A stretch of 15,472 nt of DNA from Deltaproteobacteria bacterium (GTDB lineage Bacteria > Myxococcota > Polyangia > Haliangiales > Haliangiaceae): contig JAGSPR010000143.1 in the NCBI GenBank assembly GCA_018262455.1, positions 1 to 15,472 on the forward strand, in the 5' to 3' direction. Shown piece after piece: positions 6,281-14,073 of the stretch. A program made the position numbers and the translations under genes. The notes below the pieces were generated by a model. That model made no database searches, was not told where the DNA came from, and saw nothing but the letters and a program-made list of their open reading frames with translations. How positions within the stretch are numbered: position 1 is the stretch's first letter; the number at the start of each line of letters is the position of its first letter.

Positions 6281-6604
6281 CTAGTACCGCTCGAGGAAGC
6301 TGCGGAGAACTGGGAGCTGGCGGGCCAGGCTCGCGATGCACTGATCGCTCCGCTCGAGGCTGCGCGCGACCTCCGCCTGGGCACCGTCGATCTTCGCCGC
6401 ACGTGGTGTGACGATCGTCGCGATCGCGGCGCGGCGCTCGGGATCGCAGAACGCTCCGGCCCCGCCGAGCGCACCCGCGGCGTCGTCGGCGCGCATGCCG
6501 GCGAGCAACTGGTCGAGGTGGGCCTTCACGAACGCGAGGCCGAGGTCACGGGTCTCGCGGTGCCCGAGCACGCCGTGCAGGATCTTGAGCGTGTCGCGGA
6601 TGCT
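6281..6604 (-). pseudogene. C-terminal remnant of an M1-family aminopeptidase
   Basis: The minus-strand frame ending at TAG (6283-6281) reads LGHRETRDLGLAFVKAHLDQ, then GAFCDPERRAAIATIVTPRA, AQAEVARSLERSDQCIA and finally SFLERY. This order (RETRdlawxFvkxhxdxL, then FCdxxrrxxvxxfxxpra, then LaxxLExidxCiA, then xFLxxY) is that of the helical ERAP1-type C-terminal domain of M1 aminopeptidases. Only about 105 of roughly 900 residues are present. Upstream of about 6604 the frame stays open but is merely antisense to the PEGA gene. No start codon with a ribosome-binding site is visible, and the HExxH catalytic domain is absent from the window. I infer a truncated, non-functional relic. The family assignment rests on recognition of motifs, not on an alignment. 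Confidence 0.65.
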
Positions 6605-6616
6605 ACGATGCCCCGG

Positions 6617-7930
6617 ATGAGGCCTGGCGCGCTCGCATTGCTGTTGCTGCTGGTCTTGCCGCTTGGCTTCGCCAACCTCGCGAGCGCCGGCGCGCCGCGG
6701 GGGTACAAGTGTGGCGCGGGCAAGAAGCTCGCGGGCAAGGGCTGCGAGTGTCCTGCCGGCATGGTCGACGCGCGCGACAAGAAGCAGGCCGCGATCTGCA
6801 TCCCCGAGCCCGCGCCGACGTCGTGCCTCGCAGCGCGCCCCGGCAACGAGGTGCTCAAGATCGATTCCACCCCGGATGCCGCGACGATCTACATCGGTGA
6901 CAAGGCGTGCGGCAGCGTCGGGGTCACGCCGTGGACCGGCAAGCTCGCCGCTGGTCCGGTGAACATCATCCTCGAGCGGACGAGCTTCGAGCCGGTGGCG
7001 CGGACGATCACCGTGACGCCGAGGGCAACGCAGGAGCTGTTCGTCCCGCTCGTGCGCACCAACGTCGGCTCGCTCGACGTCCGCGGTGACGCTGACGCCA
7101 ACGTGGTCGGTGCGAAGATCTTCGTCGATGGCAAACAGCTCGGCGTCGTGCCGATCGCGGTCCAGGTCGCCGGGGGGCGCCGCCAGATCGAGATCAAGCG
7201 AGACGGCTTCGACGTGTTCTCGCAGTGGGTCGAAGTCCAGGACTCGCAGACCATCGTGATCCTCCCGGTGCTGAAGGCCAGCGCGACCAAGCAGGGCAAG
7301 CTGATCATCGATGCCGACGTGACCGACGTCGAGGTGCTGGTCGACGAGGTGAAGCAGGTCGGGGCGGTGACGCCGCTGGTGCTCGTGGTCAACGAAGGCG
7401 CCCACACGGTCGAGGTCCGCAAGCCCGGCGCGACGGCGTGGCGGCAGACCGTCACCGTCGCGGCGAGCCGCCAGACGCTGGTGCGGGCCGAGCTCGCGCG
7501 CACGATGAAGAGTGATCGCGACAAGGCCACGGTGATCGTGTCGGCGACGGTCCCGGGCGCAGAGGTCTTCATCGACGGCACGACGGCCGGCAAGGTGCCG
7601 CAACAGCTGGCGATCGCGCCCGGTGAGCACTGGGTGATCGTCAAGCTCGCCGGTCACAAGAGCTTCGAGCAGAAGCTCCGGCTCGATCCCGGTCAGTCGT
7701 TCACGATCACCGCGAACCTCCGGCCGACCGCCGAGCTCCGCATCGTGTCGAGCCCGGTCGGCGCGGCGGTGTTCGTCGATCGCGTACGCGTCGGATCGAC
7801 CCCGGTGTCGGTCGAGCTCGAGCTCGGCGAGCATGCGATCCTGCTCGATCGATCCGGCTACCAGCGGTATGAGAGCCACGTCACCCTCACCGGCCCGCCG
7901 CAGACGATCTCCGTCGTCCTGACCAAGTAG
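6617..7930 (+). CDS. Secreted protein with Cys-rich knot and five PEGA repeats
   Basis: A 437-aa protein from the ATG at 6617; an in-frame ATG at 6608 would add three residues. Neither has a clear ribosome-binding site. A Sec signal peptide (residues 1-24, Leu-rich, ending ASA) precedes a short Cys-rich segment (YKCGAGKKLAGKGCECPAG, with further Cys at IC and SC). Five PEGA-type beta-sandwich repeats follow, from about residue 79 to 437. Their turns are AATIYIGDKACG, GAKIFVDGKQLG, DVEVLVDEVKQVG, GAEVFIDGTTAG and GAAVFVDRVRVG, each followed by a tP or P step and a G-HxVxV strand. PEGA domains occur in surface and periplasmic proteins and probably mediate protein or cell-wall contacts. The gene begins where the M1 remnant ends and runs divergently from it. 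Confidence 0.88.
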   Translation: MRPGALALLLLLVLPLGFANLASAGAPRGYKCGAGKKLAGKGCECPAGMVDARDKKQAAICIPEPAPTSCLAARPGNEVLKIDSTPDAATIYIGDKACGSVGVTPWTGKLAAGPVNIILERTSFEPVARTITVTPRATQELFVPLVRTNVGSLDVRGDADANVVGAKIFVDGKQLGVVPIAVQVAGGRRQIEIKRDGFDVFSQWVEVQDSQTIVILPVLKASATKQGKLIIDADVTDVEVLVDEVKQVGAVTPLVLVVNEGAHTVEVRKPGATAWRQTVTVAASRQTLVRAELARTMKSDRDKATVIVSATVPGAEVFIDGTTAGKVPQQLAIAPGEHWVIVKLAGHKSFEQKLRLDPGQSFTITANLRPTAELRIVSSPVGAAVFVDRVRVGSTPVSVELELGEHAILLDRSGYQRYESHVTLTGPPQTISVVLTK

Positions 7931-7931
7931 C

Positions 7932-8013
7932 GGGCTGGGCCTGGCCGGGCTGGGCCGGGCTGGGCCGGGCTGGGCCGGGCTGGGCCGGGCTGGGCCGGGC
8001 TGGGCCGGGCTGG
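7932..8013. repeat. 10-bp GC-rich tandem repeat array
   Basis: Six perfect copies of TGGGCCGGGC fill 7951-8010, with imperfect copies on the left (7932-7950) and a partial one on the right. The array starts 2 bases after the PEGA stop codon and ends 73 bases before the next gene. All bases are G, C or T on the plus strand. Runs of GGG at regular spacing could favour quadruplex or slipped structures. Copy number is probably variable between strains. Confidence 0.95.
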
Positions 8014-8085
8014 CAGATGACGGCACCGGCTATCGCGGCGGGAGCGCCTTGCGTATGGTCACCGCGGTTGTCCGTGGAGGCCCTC

Positions 8086-8838
8086 TTGAACCGTCTCATC
8101 GCAGCAGTCCTTGTCTTGGTCCCCTCGGTCGCGCTGGCTCAGCCGGGCCAACCGTATCCATCCCCGCCCCCGGGTGGCGATCCCAGCCAGCCGCCACCCC
8201 CGGCACCGATCGCCCCGGCGCAGCCGCCCCCGCCGCCCGGCGGATACCCGCCGCCCCCGCCGCCCGTGGGCTATGCGCAGCCGCCGGTGGGCTATGCGCA
8301 GCCGCAGCCTGGCTATGTGTTCCAGCCGCCGTCGGCGTGGGACCTCCACAGGGGCGTCACGTTCGAGGCGAACCTCGGCGTTGGCTTCGCGCACTTCACG
8401 GACGACAACGGGTCGTTCAACACCGACACGGCGCTCGCAGGGGCGAACCTCGGCGTCGGCGGCTGGCTCAGCCCGCACCTCGCGATCACCGGACGGATCG
8501 CCGGCGTGAACATCTCGAAGAACAACTTCAACGTCGTCGACGGCAACCTGGTCGCCATCTTCGTCGGCCCCTCGCTGCAGTACTGGACCGACGAGCACCT
8601 GTGGTTCGGCGGCGGTGTTGGCCTGGCGTCGTTCCGCCTGGTCGGCGGCAGCTCGATCAACAATCAGGATCCCGGCACCGACGGCTTTGGCTTCGATCTC
8701 CGCGCCGGCTACTCGTTCGGGACGACCAAGAACACGTTCAACGTCTCGGTCGAGCTGACACCTGGCTTCTACAGCGAGAACGGCAGCAGCGGCACGGCGA
8801 CCGGCTTGGCGCTGCTGGCCGGCTACCAGTACCTGTAA
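8086..8838 (+). CDS. Outer-membrane beta-barrel protein with Pro-rich N-terminus
   Basis: Translation most likely starts at TTG 8086. It has GGAGG 5 bases upstream and gives a clean signal peptide, MNRLIAAVLVLVPSVALA then QPG. An in-frame ATG at 8017 would place the signal behind a poor leader and overlap nothing useful. The mature 250-aa product begins with about 65 residues rich in Pro, Gly, Gln and Tyr, including two PPVGYAQ units. Alternating hydrophobic strands follow: VTFEANLGVGFAHF, ANLGVGGWLSPHLAITGRI, LVAIFVGPSLQYWT, LWFGGGVGLASFRL, FGFDLRAGYSFG, FNVSVELTPGFY, and a final ALLAGYQYL ending in an aromatic-x-Leu. This is the pattern of a small 8-strand-type outer-membrane barrel. The Pro-rich part may span the periplasm or interact with peptidoglycan (inference). 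Confidence 0.85.
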   Translation: MNRLIAAVLVLVPSVALAQPGQPYPSPPPGGDPSQPPPPAPIAPAQPPPPPGGYPPPPPPVGYAQPPVGYAQPQPGYVFQPPSAWDLHRGVTFEANLGVGFAHFTDDNGSFNTDTALAGANLGVGGWLSPHLAITGRIAGVNISKNNFNVVDGNLVAIFVGPSLQYWTDEHLWFGGGVGLASFRLVGGSSINNQDPGTDGFGFDLRAGYSFGTTKNTFNVSVELTPGFYSENGSSGTATGLALLAGYQYL

Positions 8839-8872
8839 GTCCTCGCCAACGCAGGGCGATCAAGGGGGGGGA

Positions 8873-8896
8873 GCCCGCTTGCTGCGGGCCCTTTTT
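8873..8896 (+). terminator. Intrinsic terminator after the barrel gene
   Basis: Stem GCCCGC / GCGGGC with loop TTGCT, followed by CC and TTTTT, 34 bases after the TAA stop codon. It separates the barrel gene from the ribosomal operon. Confidence 0.88.
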
Positions 8897-8949
8897 GCGT
8901 GCTAGATCCGCCCGTCCTCGATGAACGGGGAACTACGCACGACATCCGA

Positions 8950-8986
8950 GATCGCAGGCCGTGGCCCTCCGGGGTTTCCTGCGATC
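8950..8986 (+). promoter_or_regulatory. Stem-loop in the rpsB leader
   Basis: The arms GATCGCAGG (8950-8958) and CCTGCGATC (8978-8986) pair perfectly. The 19-base loop is G/C-rich and can form a small inner CCC/GGG stem. It lies 41 bases before the rpsB start, has no T-tract, and sits in an otherwise gene-free leader (8897-9027). Autoregulatory leader RNAs bound by S2 are known upstream of rpsB in other bacteria. Whether this hairpin does the same is inference, and no promoter is clearly recognisable. Confidence 0.45.
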
Positions 8987-9027
8987 GCTGACGGTGTCGG
9001 TGGTTAACAACGGGTAAGGACTGACAA

Positions 9028-9897
<870 letters not shown>

Positions 9898-9898
9898 G

Positions 9899-10558
9899 AT
9901 GGCGGAAGTTACTGCGACCCTGATCAAGGATCTGCGCGAGCGCACCGGCGCTGGCATGGCGGACTGCAAGAAGGCGCTCGTCGAGACCACCGGCGACATG
10001 GACAAGGCGATCGACTACCTGCGCGCCAAGGGACTCTCGAAGGCGGCCAAGAAGGCCGGCCGAGAGGCGACCGAGGGTTCGGTGGTGTCGTACATCCACG
10101 CCAACGGCAAGATCGGCGTGCTCGTCGAGATCAACTGCGAGACCGACTTCGTCGCGCGCAACGAGGACTTCCAGGGCTTCGGGCGCTCGGTCGCGATGCA
10201 GATCGCGGCGATGAACCCGCAGTTCGTCCGCAAGGACGAGGTGTCCGACGAGGTCGTCGCGCGCGAGCGCGAGGTGCTCATGGCGAAGGCCAAGGAGAGC
10301 GGCAAGCCCGAGCCCGTGGTCCAGAAGATGGTCGAAGGTCAGATCTCCAAGTGGATGAAGGAGATCTGTCTGCTCGATCAGCCGTTCGTGAAGGATCCGG
10401 ACAAGACGATCGACCAGATCCAGCAGGAGCTGATCGCCAAGATCGGCGAGAACATCAAGATCCGCCGGTTCGCTCGGTTCGAGCTCGGCGAGGGCCTCGA
10501 CAAGGCGAAGAAGGACGACTTCGCGACCGAGGTCGCCAAGCAGGCCGGGCTCGCCTGA
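9899..10558 (+). CDS. tsf: Elongation factor Ts
   Basis: A 219-aa guanine-nucleotide exchange factor for EF-Tu. The N-terminal UBA-like domain reads ATLIKDLRERTGAGMADCKK and ALVETTGDMDKAIDYLRAKG. The EF-Tu-contacting TDFVAR is at residues 82-87. It ends with the short-type core QPFVKDPDKTIDQ and the IGENIKIRRFARFELGEG motif. It lacks the long second core insertion of E. coli EF-Ts (283 aa) and is of the compact length seen in many other bacteria. The ribosome-binding site GGAG lies inside the end of rpsB, as usual for this conserved rpsB-tsf pair. A large palindrome follows 8 bases after the stop. Confidence 0.98.
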   Translation: MAEVTATLIKDLRERTGAGMADCKKALVETTGDMDKAIDYLRAKGLSKAAKKAGREATEGSVVSYIHANGKIGVLVEINCETDFVARNEDFQGFGRSVAMQIAAMNPQFVRKDEVSDEVVAREREVLMAKAKESGKPEPVVQKMVEGQISKWMKEICLLDQPFVKDPDKTIDQIQQELIAKIGENIKIRRFARFELGEGLDKAKKDDFATEVAKQAGLA

Positions 10559-10566
10559 GCCCGAGT

Positions 10567-10594
10567 CAGTCGAGTTGCCACGGCAACTCGACTG
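10567..10594. terminator. Long perfect palindrome after tsf
   Basis: CAGTCGAGTTGCC and GGCAACTCGACTG are exact reverse complements, 13 bp each, around a 2-base centre. This gives a very stable hairpin with a CACG-type loop. It starts 8 bases past the tsf stop, the place expected for a terminator, but no T-run follows (GCCATGCGG). It could be a 3'-end stabilising hairpin, a terminator that does not need a U-tract, or a protein-binding dyad. Confidence 0.6.
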
Positions 10595-10681
10595 GCCATG
10601 CGGAGCCAGGCGGAATCGGTCCTAACCGACCGAAACGCGTGCGGCGCCTCCGGGCACTGATGGTGCAGCGCGCGCGCCTAC

Positions 10682-11830
10682 ATGCGCGCGTTACTCGCTC
10701 CGGTTCTCTTCGTGTCGTTGGTGGGCGGTTGCACTGCGACGGGCTCCTCGGACGAGGATGGTCCGGCTGACATCATCAACGGTGATGACGAGAAGGCCGA
10801 CGGTGCCACCGGCATCGAGGTCCTGGCCCGGCTGCATCCCGGCACGATCGACGGGGCGCTGACCACCGCGACGCCGCGGTCGGGCTACGTGTTCTTCGCG
10901 GCCGAAGGCGCCAAGGTGACCGTCGAGGTCACGCGCTCGGGATCGCAGACCGGCCTCGACACCCTGGTGAAGGTCTACGGGCCGCGGCTGTCCGATGGCA
11001 GCTACCCCAAGACCCTCGCGTCCGATGACGACGCGGGCTACGGCAAGCTCTCCAAGATCAAGGACCTCACGATCTCGATCCCCGGGTTCTACCTCGTCGA
11101 GGTCACCAATGGCCCGAACGCCACGCCCGCGGTGAACGCCAAGGCGCGGCTCAAGCTGTCGTGTGACGGCGTCTGCGAGTCCGACCTGCCGATCGCGCCG
11201 ATGGGGCAGGACCTCAAGTACTTCCAGCGCGCCGCCGAGCGCAAGGCTGCGTCGCTGCAGGTCTACGCGCTGGCGACCCAGAAGCTCGAGGCCAAGGCCG
11301 CGGGCGTGACCGGGCCGTGGGGTGTCGTGCTCGACGTCGACGAGACCACGCTCGACAACAGCGCCTACCAGAAGTCGCGCGGCGACCTCGGGCTCGGGTT
11401 CTCGCCGAACAGCTGGGCGGCGTGGGTCGAGGCGAAGGCCGCGATCCCGGTCCCCGGCGCGCTCGCGTTCACCCAGAAGGTGAAGCAGCTCGGCGGCAAG
11501 GTCGTGTTCGTGTCGAACCGTCAGCTCGTGGCCGAGTGCGCGCCGACCGAGGCGAACCTCGTGGCGAAGGGCTTCGCGTACGACGAGATCCTGTGCCGCA
11601 ACGGACCGTCGGACAAGAACCTGCGGTTCGACGCGGTGACGGCGGGCACGGCGCCGTCGACCCTGCCCGCGCTGAACGTGCTGATGTACGTGGGCGACAA
11701 CATCCAGGATTTCCCGCTGCTCACGCAGGACGTCCGCAAGCAGCCCGACGCGGCGTTCGGCAAGTTCGGCGACTCGTTCTTCGTGCTCCCGAACCCGATG
11801 TACGGCAGCTGGGAGAAGAACCTCGACTGA
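10682..11830 (+). CDS. HAD-type acid phosphatase lipoprotein with PPC-like N-terminal domain
   Basis: A 382-aa protein with a lipoprotein signal MRALLAPVLFVSLVGGC (Cys17) and an acidic linker ending DDEKADGATG. Residues about 50-165 form a beta-rich domain (GYVFFAAEGAKVTVEV, LVKVYGPRLSD, DDDAGYGKLSKI, IPGFYLVEVTN) like bacterial pre-peptidase C-terminal (PPC) domains. The C-terminal half is a class B/lipoprotein e(P4)-type HAD phosphatase. It shows nucleophile motif VLDVDETTLDN (Asp218, Asp220), motif II VFVSNR and motif IV YVGDNIQDF (Asp339). Enzymes of this group hydrolyse nucleotide and other phosphomonoesters outside the cytoplasm with Mg2+, for nutrient scavenging. The substrate here is unknown. 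No strong ribosome-binding site is visible. It lies 123 bases after tsf and 69 bases before proS. Confidence 0.88.
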   Translation: MRALLAPVLFVSLVGGCTATGSSDEDGPADIINGDDEKADGATGIEVLARLHPGTIDGALTTATPRSGYVFFAAEGAKVTVEVTRSGSQTGLDTLVKVYGPRLSDGSYPKTLASDDDAGYGKLSKIKDLTISIPGFYLVEVTNGPNATPAVNAKARLKLSCDGVCESDLPIAPMGQDLKYFQRAAERKAASLQVYALATQKLEAKAAGVTGPWGVVLDVDETTLDNSAYQKSRGDLGLGFSPNSWAAWVEAKAAIPVPGALAFTQKVKQLGGKVVFVSNRQLVAECAPTEANLVAKGFAYDEILCRNGPSDKNLRFDAVTAGTAPSTLPALNVLMYVGDNIQDFPLLTQDVRKQPDAAFGKFGDSFFVLPNPMYGSWEKNLD

Positions 11831-11899
11831 TTCGCTCCGCGACTGCGCGTGACGCTGCCACCGCGGGTGGGGTATGCCTTCGGCTCGCCGAGGTTCCCC

Positions 11900-13420
11900 A
11901 TGTCCAACGAGAAGATCACGTCGACGCGCGCCGCCAATTACTCCGAGTGGTACCAGCAGGTCATCAAGGTCGCCGAGCTCGCCGAGAGCTCGGACGTCCG
12001 CGGCTGCATGGTCATCAAGCCGTGGGGCTACGCGCTGTGGGAGAACGTCCAGCGCGTGCTCGACGGCATGTTCAAGGCGACCGGGCACGTCAACGCGTAC
12101 TTCCCGCTGTTCATCCCGGTGTCGTACCTCGAGAAGGAGGCCGCGCACGTCGAGGGCTTCGCGAAGGAGTGCGCGGTGGTCACGCACCATCGCCTCGAGC
12201 TGCGCGACGGCAAGCTGGTACCGACCGGTCTGCTCGAGGAGCCGCTCGTGGTCCGGCCGACGTCGGAGACGATCATCGGCGCGAGCTTCGCGAAGTGGGT
12301 CCAGAGCTATCGTGATCTGCCGCTGCTCATCAACCAGTGGGCGAACGTCGTGCGCTGGGAGATGCGCCCGCGCCTGTTCCTGCGCACCGCGGAGTTCTTG
12401 TGGCAGGAAGGCCACACCGCCCACGCCACGGCCGCGGAGGCGGTCGAGGAGACCATGAAGATGCTCGGCGTCTACGCCGAGTTCGCCGAGCAATGGATGG
12501 CGATGCCGGTGATCCAGGGCGAGAAGACGGCGGGCGAGCGGTTCCCCGGCGCGGTGCAGACGTACTGCATCGAGGCGATGATGCAGGACCACAAGGCCCT
12601 GCAGGCCGGGACCTCGCACTTCCTCGGCCAGAACTTCGCGAAGGCCTCGGGGATCCAGTTCACCGACGACAAGAACGTGCTGTCGCACGCATGGACCACG
12701 TCGTGGGGCGTGTCGACGCGGCTGATCGGCGGCATGATCATGACCCACGCCGACGACGACGGCATGGTGTGCCCGCCCAGGCTCGCGGCCTCGCAGGTCG
12801 TGATCCTGCCGGTGATCCGCAAGCCCGAGGATCGCCCGCGCGTGCTCGAGTGGTGCCGCGCGCTCCAGCAGGAGCTGCGTGCCCAGACCTACGCCGGCAC
12901 GCCGGTGCGCGTCGAGCTCGACGACCGCGACATCAACGGCGGCGAGAAGAAGTGGCAGTGGATCAAGAAGGGCGTGCCGGTCTGGCTCGAGGTCGGCCCG
13001 CGCGACATCGATGGCGACTCGGCGTTCGTCGGCCGCCGCGACAAGGTCAAGGACAAGTCGGTCGGCACCAAGCGTCCGGACCTCGTGGCCGGCATCGCGG
13101 CGACGCTGCAGGACATCCAGGACACGCTCCATGCCCGCGCGCTCGCGTACCGCACCGAGCACACGAAGATCATCGACTCGAAGGCCGAGTTCTACGCGTA
13201 CTTCGCCGAGCCCGCGAAGAAGGACGCCAACGATCCGACGCCGATCCACGGCGGGTTCGCGATGGCGCACTTCAACGGCGATCCGAAGCTCGAGGAGACG
13301 ATCAAGGACGAGCTCGGCGTGACGGTGCGCTGCATCCCGCTCGCGCCGGGCGAGCCGGGCACGTGCCCGTTCACCGGCCAGCCGAGCGCCAAGCGCGTCG
13401 TGTGGGCCAAGTCGTACTAG
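11900..13420 (+). CDS. proS: Prolyl-tRNA synthetase, archaeal/eukaryotic type
   Basis: A 506-aa class II synthetase that joins proline to tRNA-Pro. The start at ATG 11900 (MSNEKITSTRAANYSEWYQQ) has GAGG 7 bases upstream and matches the family N-terminus. The upstream ATG at 11849 would add 17 residues of non-conserved sequence. Motifs seen are VRPTSETIIG (118-127), RWEMRPRLFLRTAEFLWQEGH (152-172, motif 2), QAGTSHFLGQNFAKA, and the class II motif 3 region around STRLIGGMIMTHADDDGMV. An HGTP anticodon-binding domain and a C-terminal zinc-binding-like domain follow, ending WAKSY. The absence of the bacterial-type editing (INS) insertion, the length and the C-terminal Tyr mark it as the archaeal-type ProRS. 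Confidence 0.96.
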   Translation: MSNEKITSTRAANYSEWYQQVIKVAELAESSDVRGCMVIKPWGYALWENVQRVLDGMFKATGHVNAYFPLFIPVSYLEKEAAHVEGFAKECAVVTHHRLELRDGKLVPTGLLEEPLVVRPTSETIIGASFAKWVQSYRDLPLLINQWANVVRWEMRPRLFLRTAEFLWQEGHTAHATAAEAVEETMKMLGVYAEFAEQWMAMPVIQGEKTAGERFPGAVQTYCIEAMMQDHKALQAGTSHFLGQNFAKASGIQFTDDKNVLSHAWTTSWGVSTRLIGGMIMTHADDDGMVCPPRLAASQVVILPVIRKPEDRPRVLEWCRALQQELRAQTYAGTPVRVELDDRDINGGEKKWQWIKKGVPVWLEVGPRDIDGDSAFVGRRDKVKDKSVGTKRPDLVAGIAATLQDIQDTLHARALAYRTEHTKIIDSKAEFYAYFAEPAKKDANDPTPIHGGFAMAHFNGDPKLEETIKDELGVTVRCIPLAPGEPGTCPFTGQPSAKRVVWAKSY

Positions 13421-13440
13421 GGGTCAGTCGACGTGGCACG

Positions 13441-13833
13441 ATGCCGGGGATGGAACAGTTGAGCTGCCCCGGCTGTGGCAAGGCAACGCTCGTGCAGGCG
13501 GGCTTCACCGAGCGCTGCCCCGCGTGTGACGGTGCTTGGGTCCATGAGGACGCGCTCGTCGGCATGCTGCAGGAGCGCACGTCGACCCTGGTGGTGCTGC
13601 CATGGCAGCCGCGGCCCGGGGATCAGGCGCGGAGCTGTGCGGTCTGCCAGCAGCCGATGCAGACCGTCAACCTGGGGACGGTCGCGCTCGATCGCTGCGC
13701 CGCACACGGCGTGTGGTTCGACGCCCACGAGCTCAAGACGCTGTTGCACGAGTCCAAGCAGTTCAAGGCCGAGACCAAGCCGCACGAGCACCACGGCCTG
13801 CTGGGCGCGCTCGCGAAGCTGTTCGGCGGCTGA
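13441..13833 (+). CDS. Two-zinc-ribbon protein (zf-TFIIB type)
   Basis: A 130-aa cytosolic protein with two zinc-ribbon units in tandem. The first uses Cys9, Cys12, Cys26 and Cys29 (CPGC...CPACDGAWV). The second uses Cys66, Cys69, Cys86 and His89 (CAVC...CAAHGVWFDAHEL). CxxC then CxxC-G-WxD-xxEL is the pattern of the bacterial zf-TFIIB family, whose function is unknown. The second unit has His in place of the last Cys, still a plausible ligand. The tail HEHHGLLGALAKLFGG adds a His cluster and a short amphipathic helix. It starts 20 bases after the proS stop, so co-transcription is likely. ATG 13450 is an alternative start that removes three residues. Confidence 0.85.
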   Translation: MPGMEQLSCPGCGKATLVQAGFTERCPACDGAWVHEDALVGMLQERTSTLVVLPWQPRPGDQARSCAVCQQPMQTVNLGTVALDRCAAHGVWFDAHELKTLLHESKQFKAETKPHEHHGLLGALAKLFGG

Positions 13834-14073
13834 TCCTCGATCGGCGCCGCGTGCGGCGGGGTGCGCTGGCCCGAATTTTCCCGCACCACCCCGAGCGGAC
13901 GGGAGCTATCTTCCTTGGTGCGCCCTGTTCGCGCACGACCTTCGACGACCGGCCCATGCCCCGGTCGCGCGATGAAGGCAAAGGGGAGGCTTCTCCTCGA
14001 GCAGATCCAGATCTCTTCCCTCGCAACGCGAGGTGATGCATGGGGTCGCCCGCGGTGCCGAGAGGAAGCGACG

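Noticed and set aside
4202..6607. Long plus-strand open frame running into the PEGA gene, which would give a 1242-aa protein
   Set aside because: This part is the antisense of the M13 peptidase and the M1 remnant. The signal peptide and PEGA similarity begin only at 6608/6617.
6605..8026. Minus-strand open frame through the PEGA gene
   Set aside because: It is antisense of a well-supported gene in GC-rich DNA, with Arg/Asp/His-rich composition and no domain. Only its last 324 bases look like protein (the M1 tail).
10691..13270. 859-aa minus-strand open frame
   Set aside because: It is antisense to the phosphatase and proS genes. Its composition is typical of a GC-rich shadow frame and it has no ribosome-binding site.
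13861..14073. N-terminal extension of the FHA gene to ATG 13861
   Set aside because: The extension has no coding character, while ATG 14074 has a good ribosome-binding site and begins the conserved-looking basic module.
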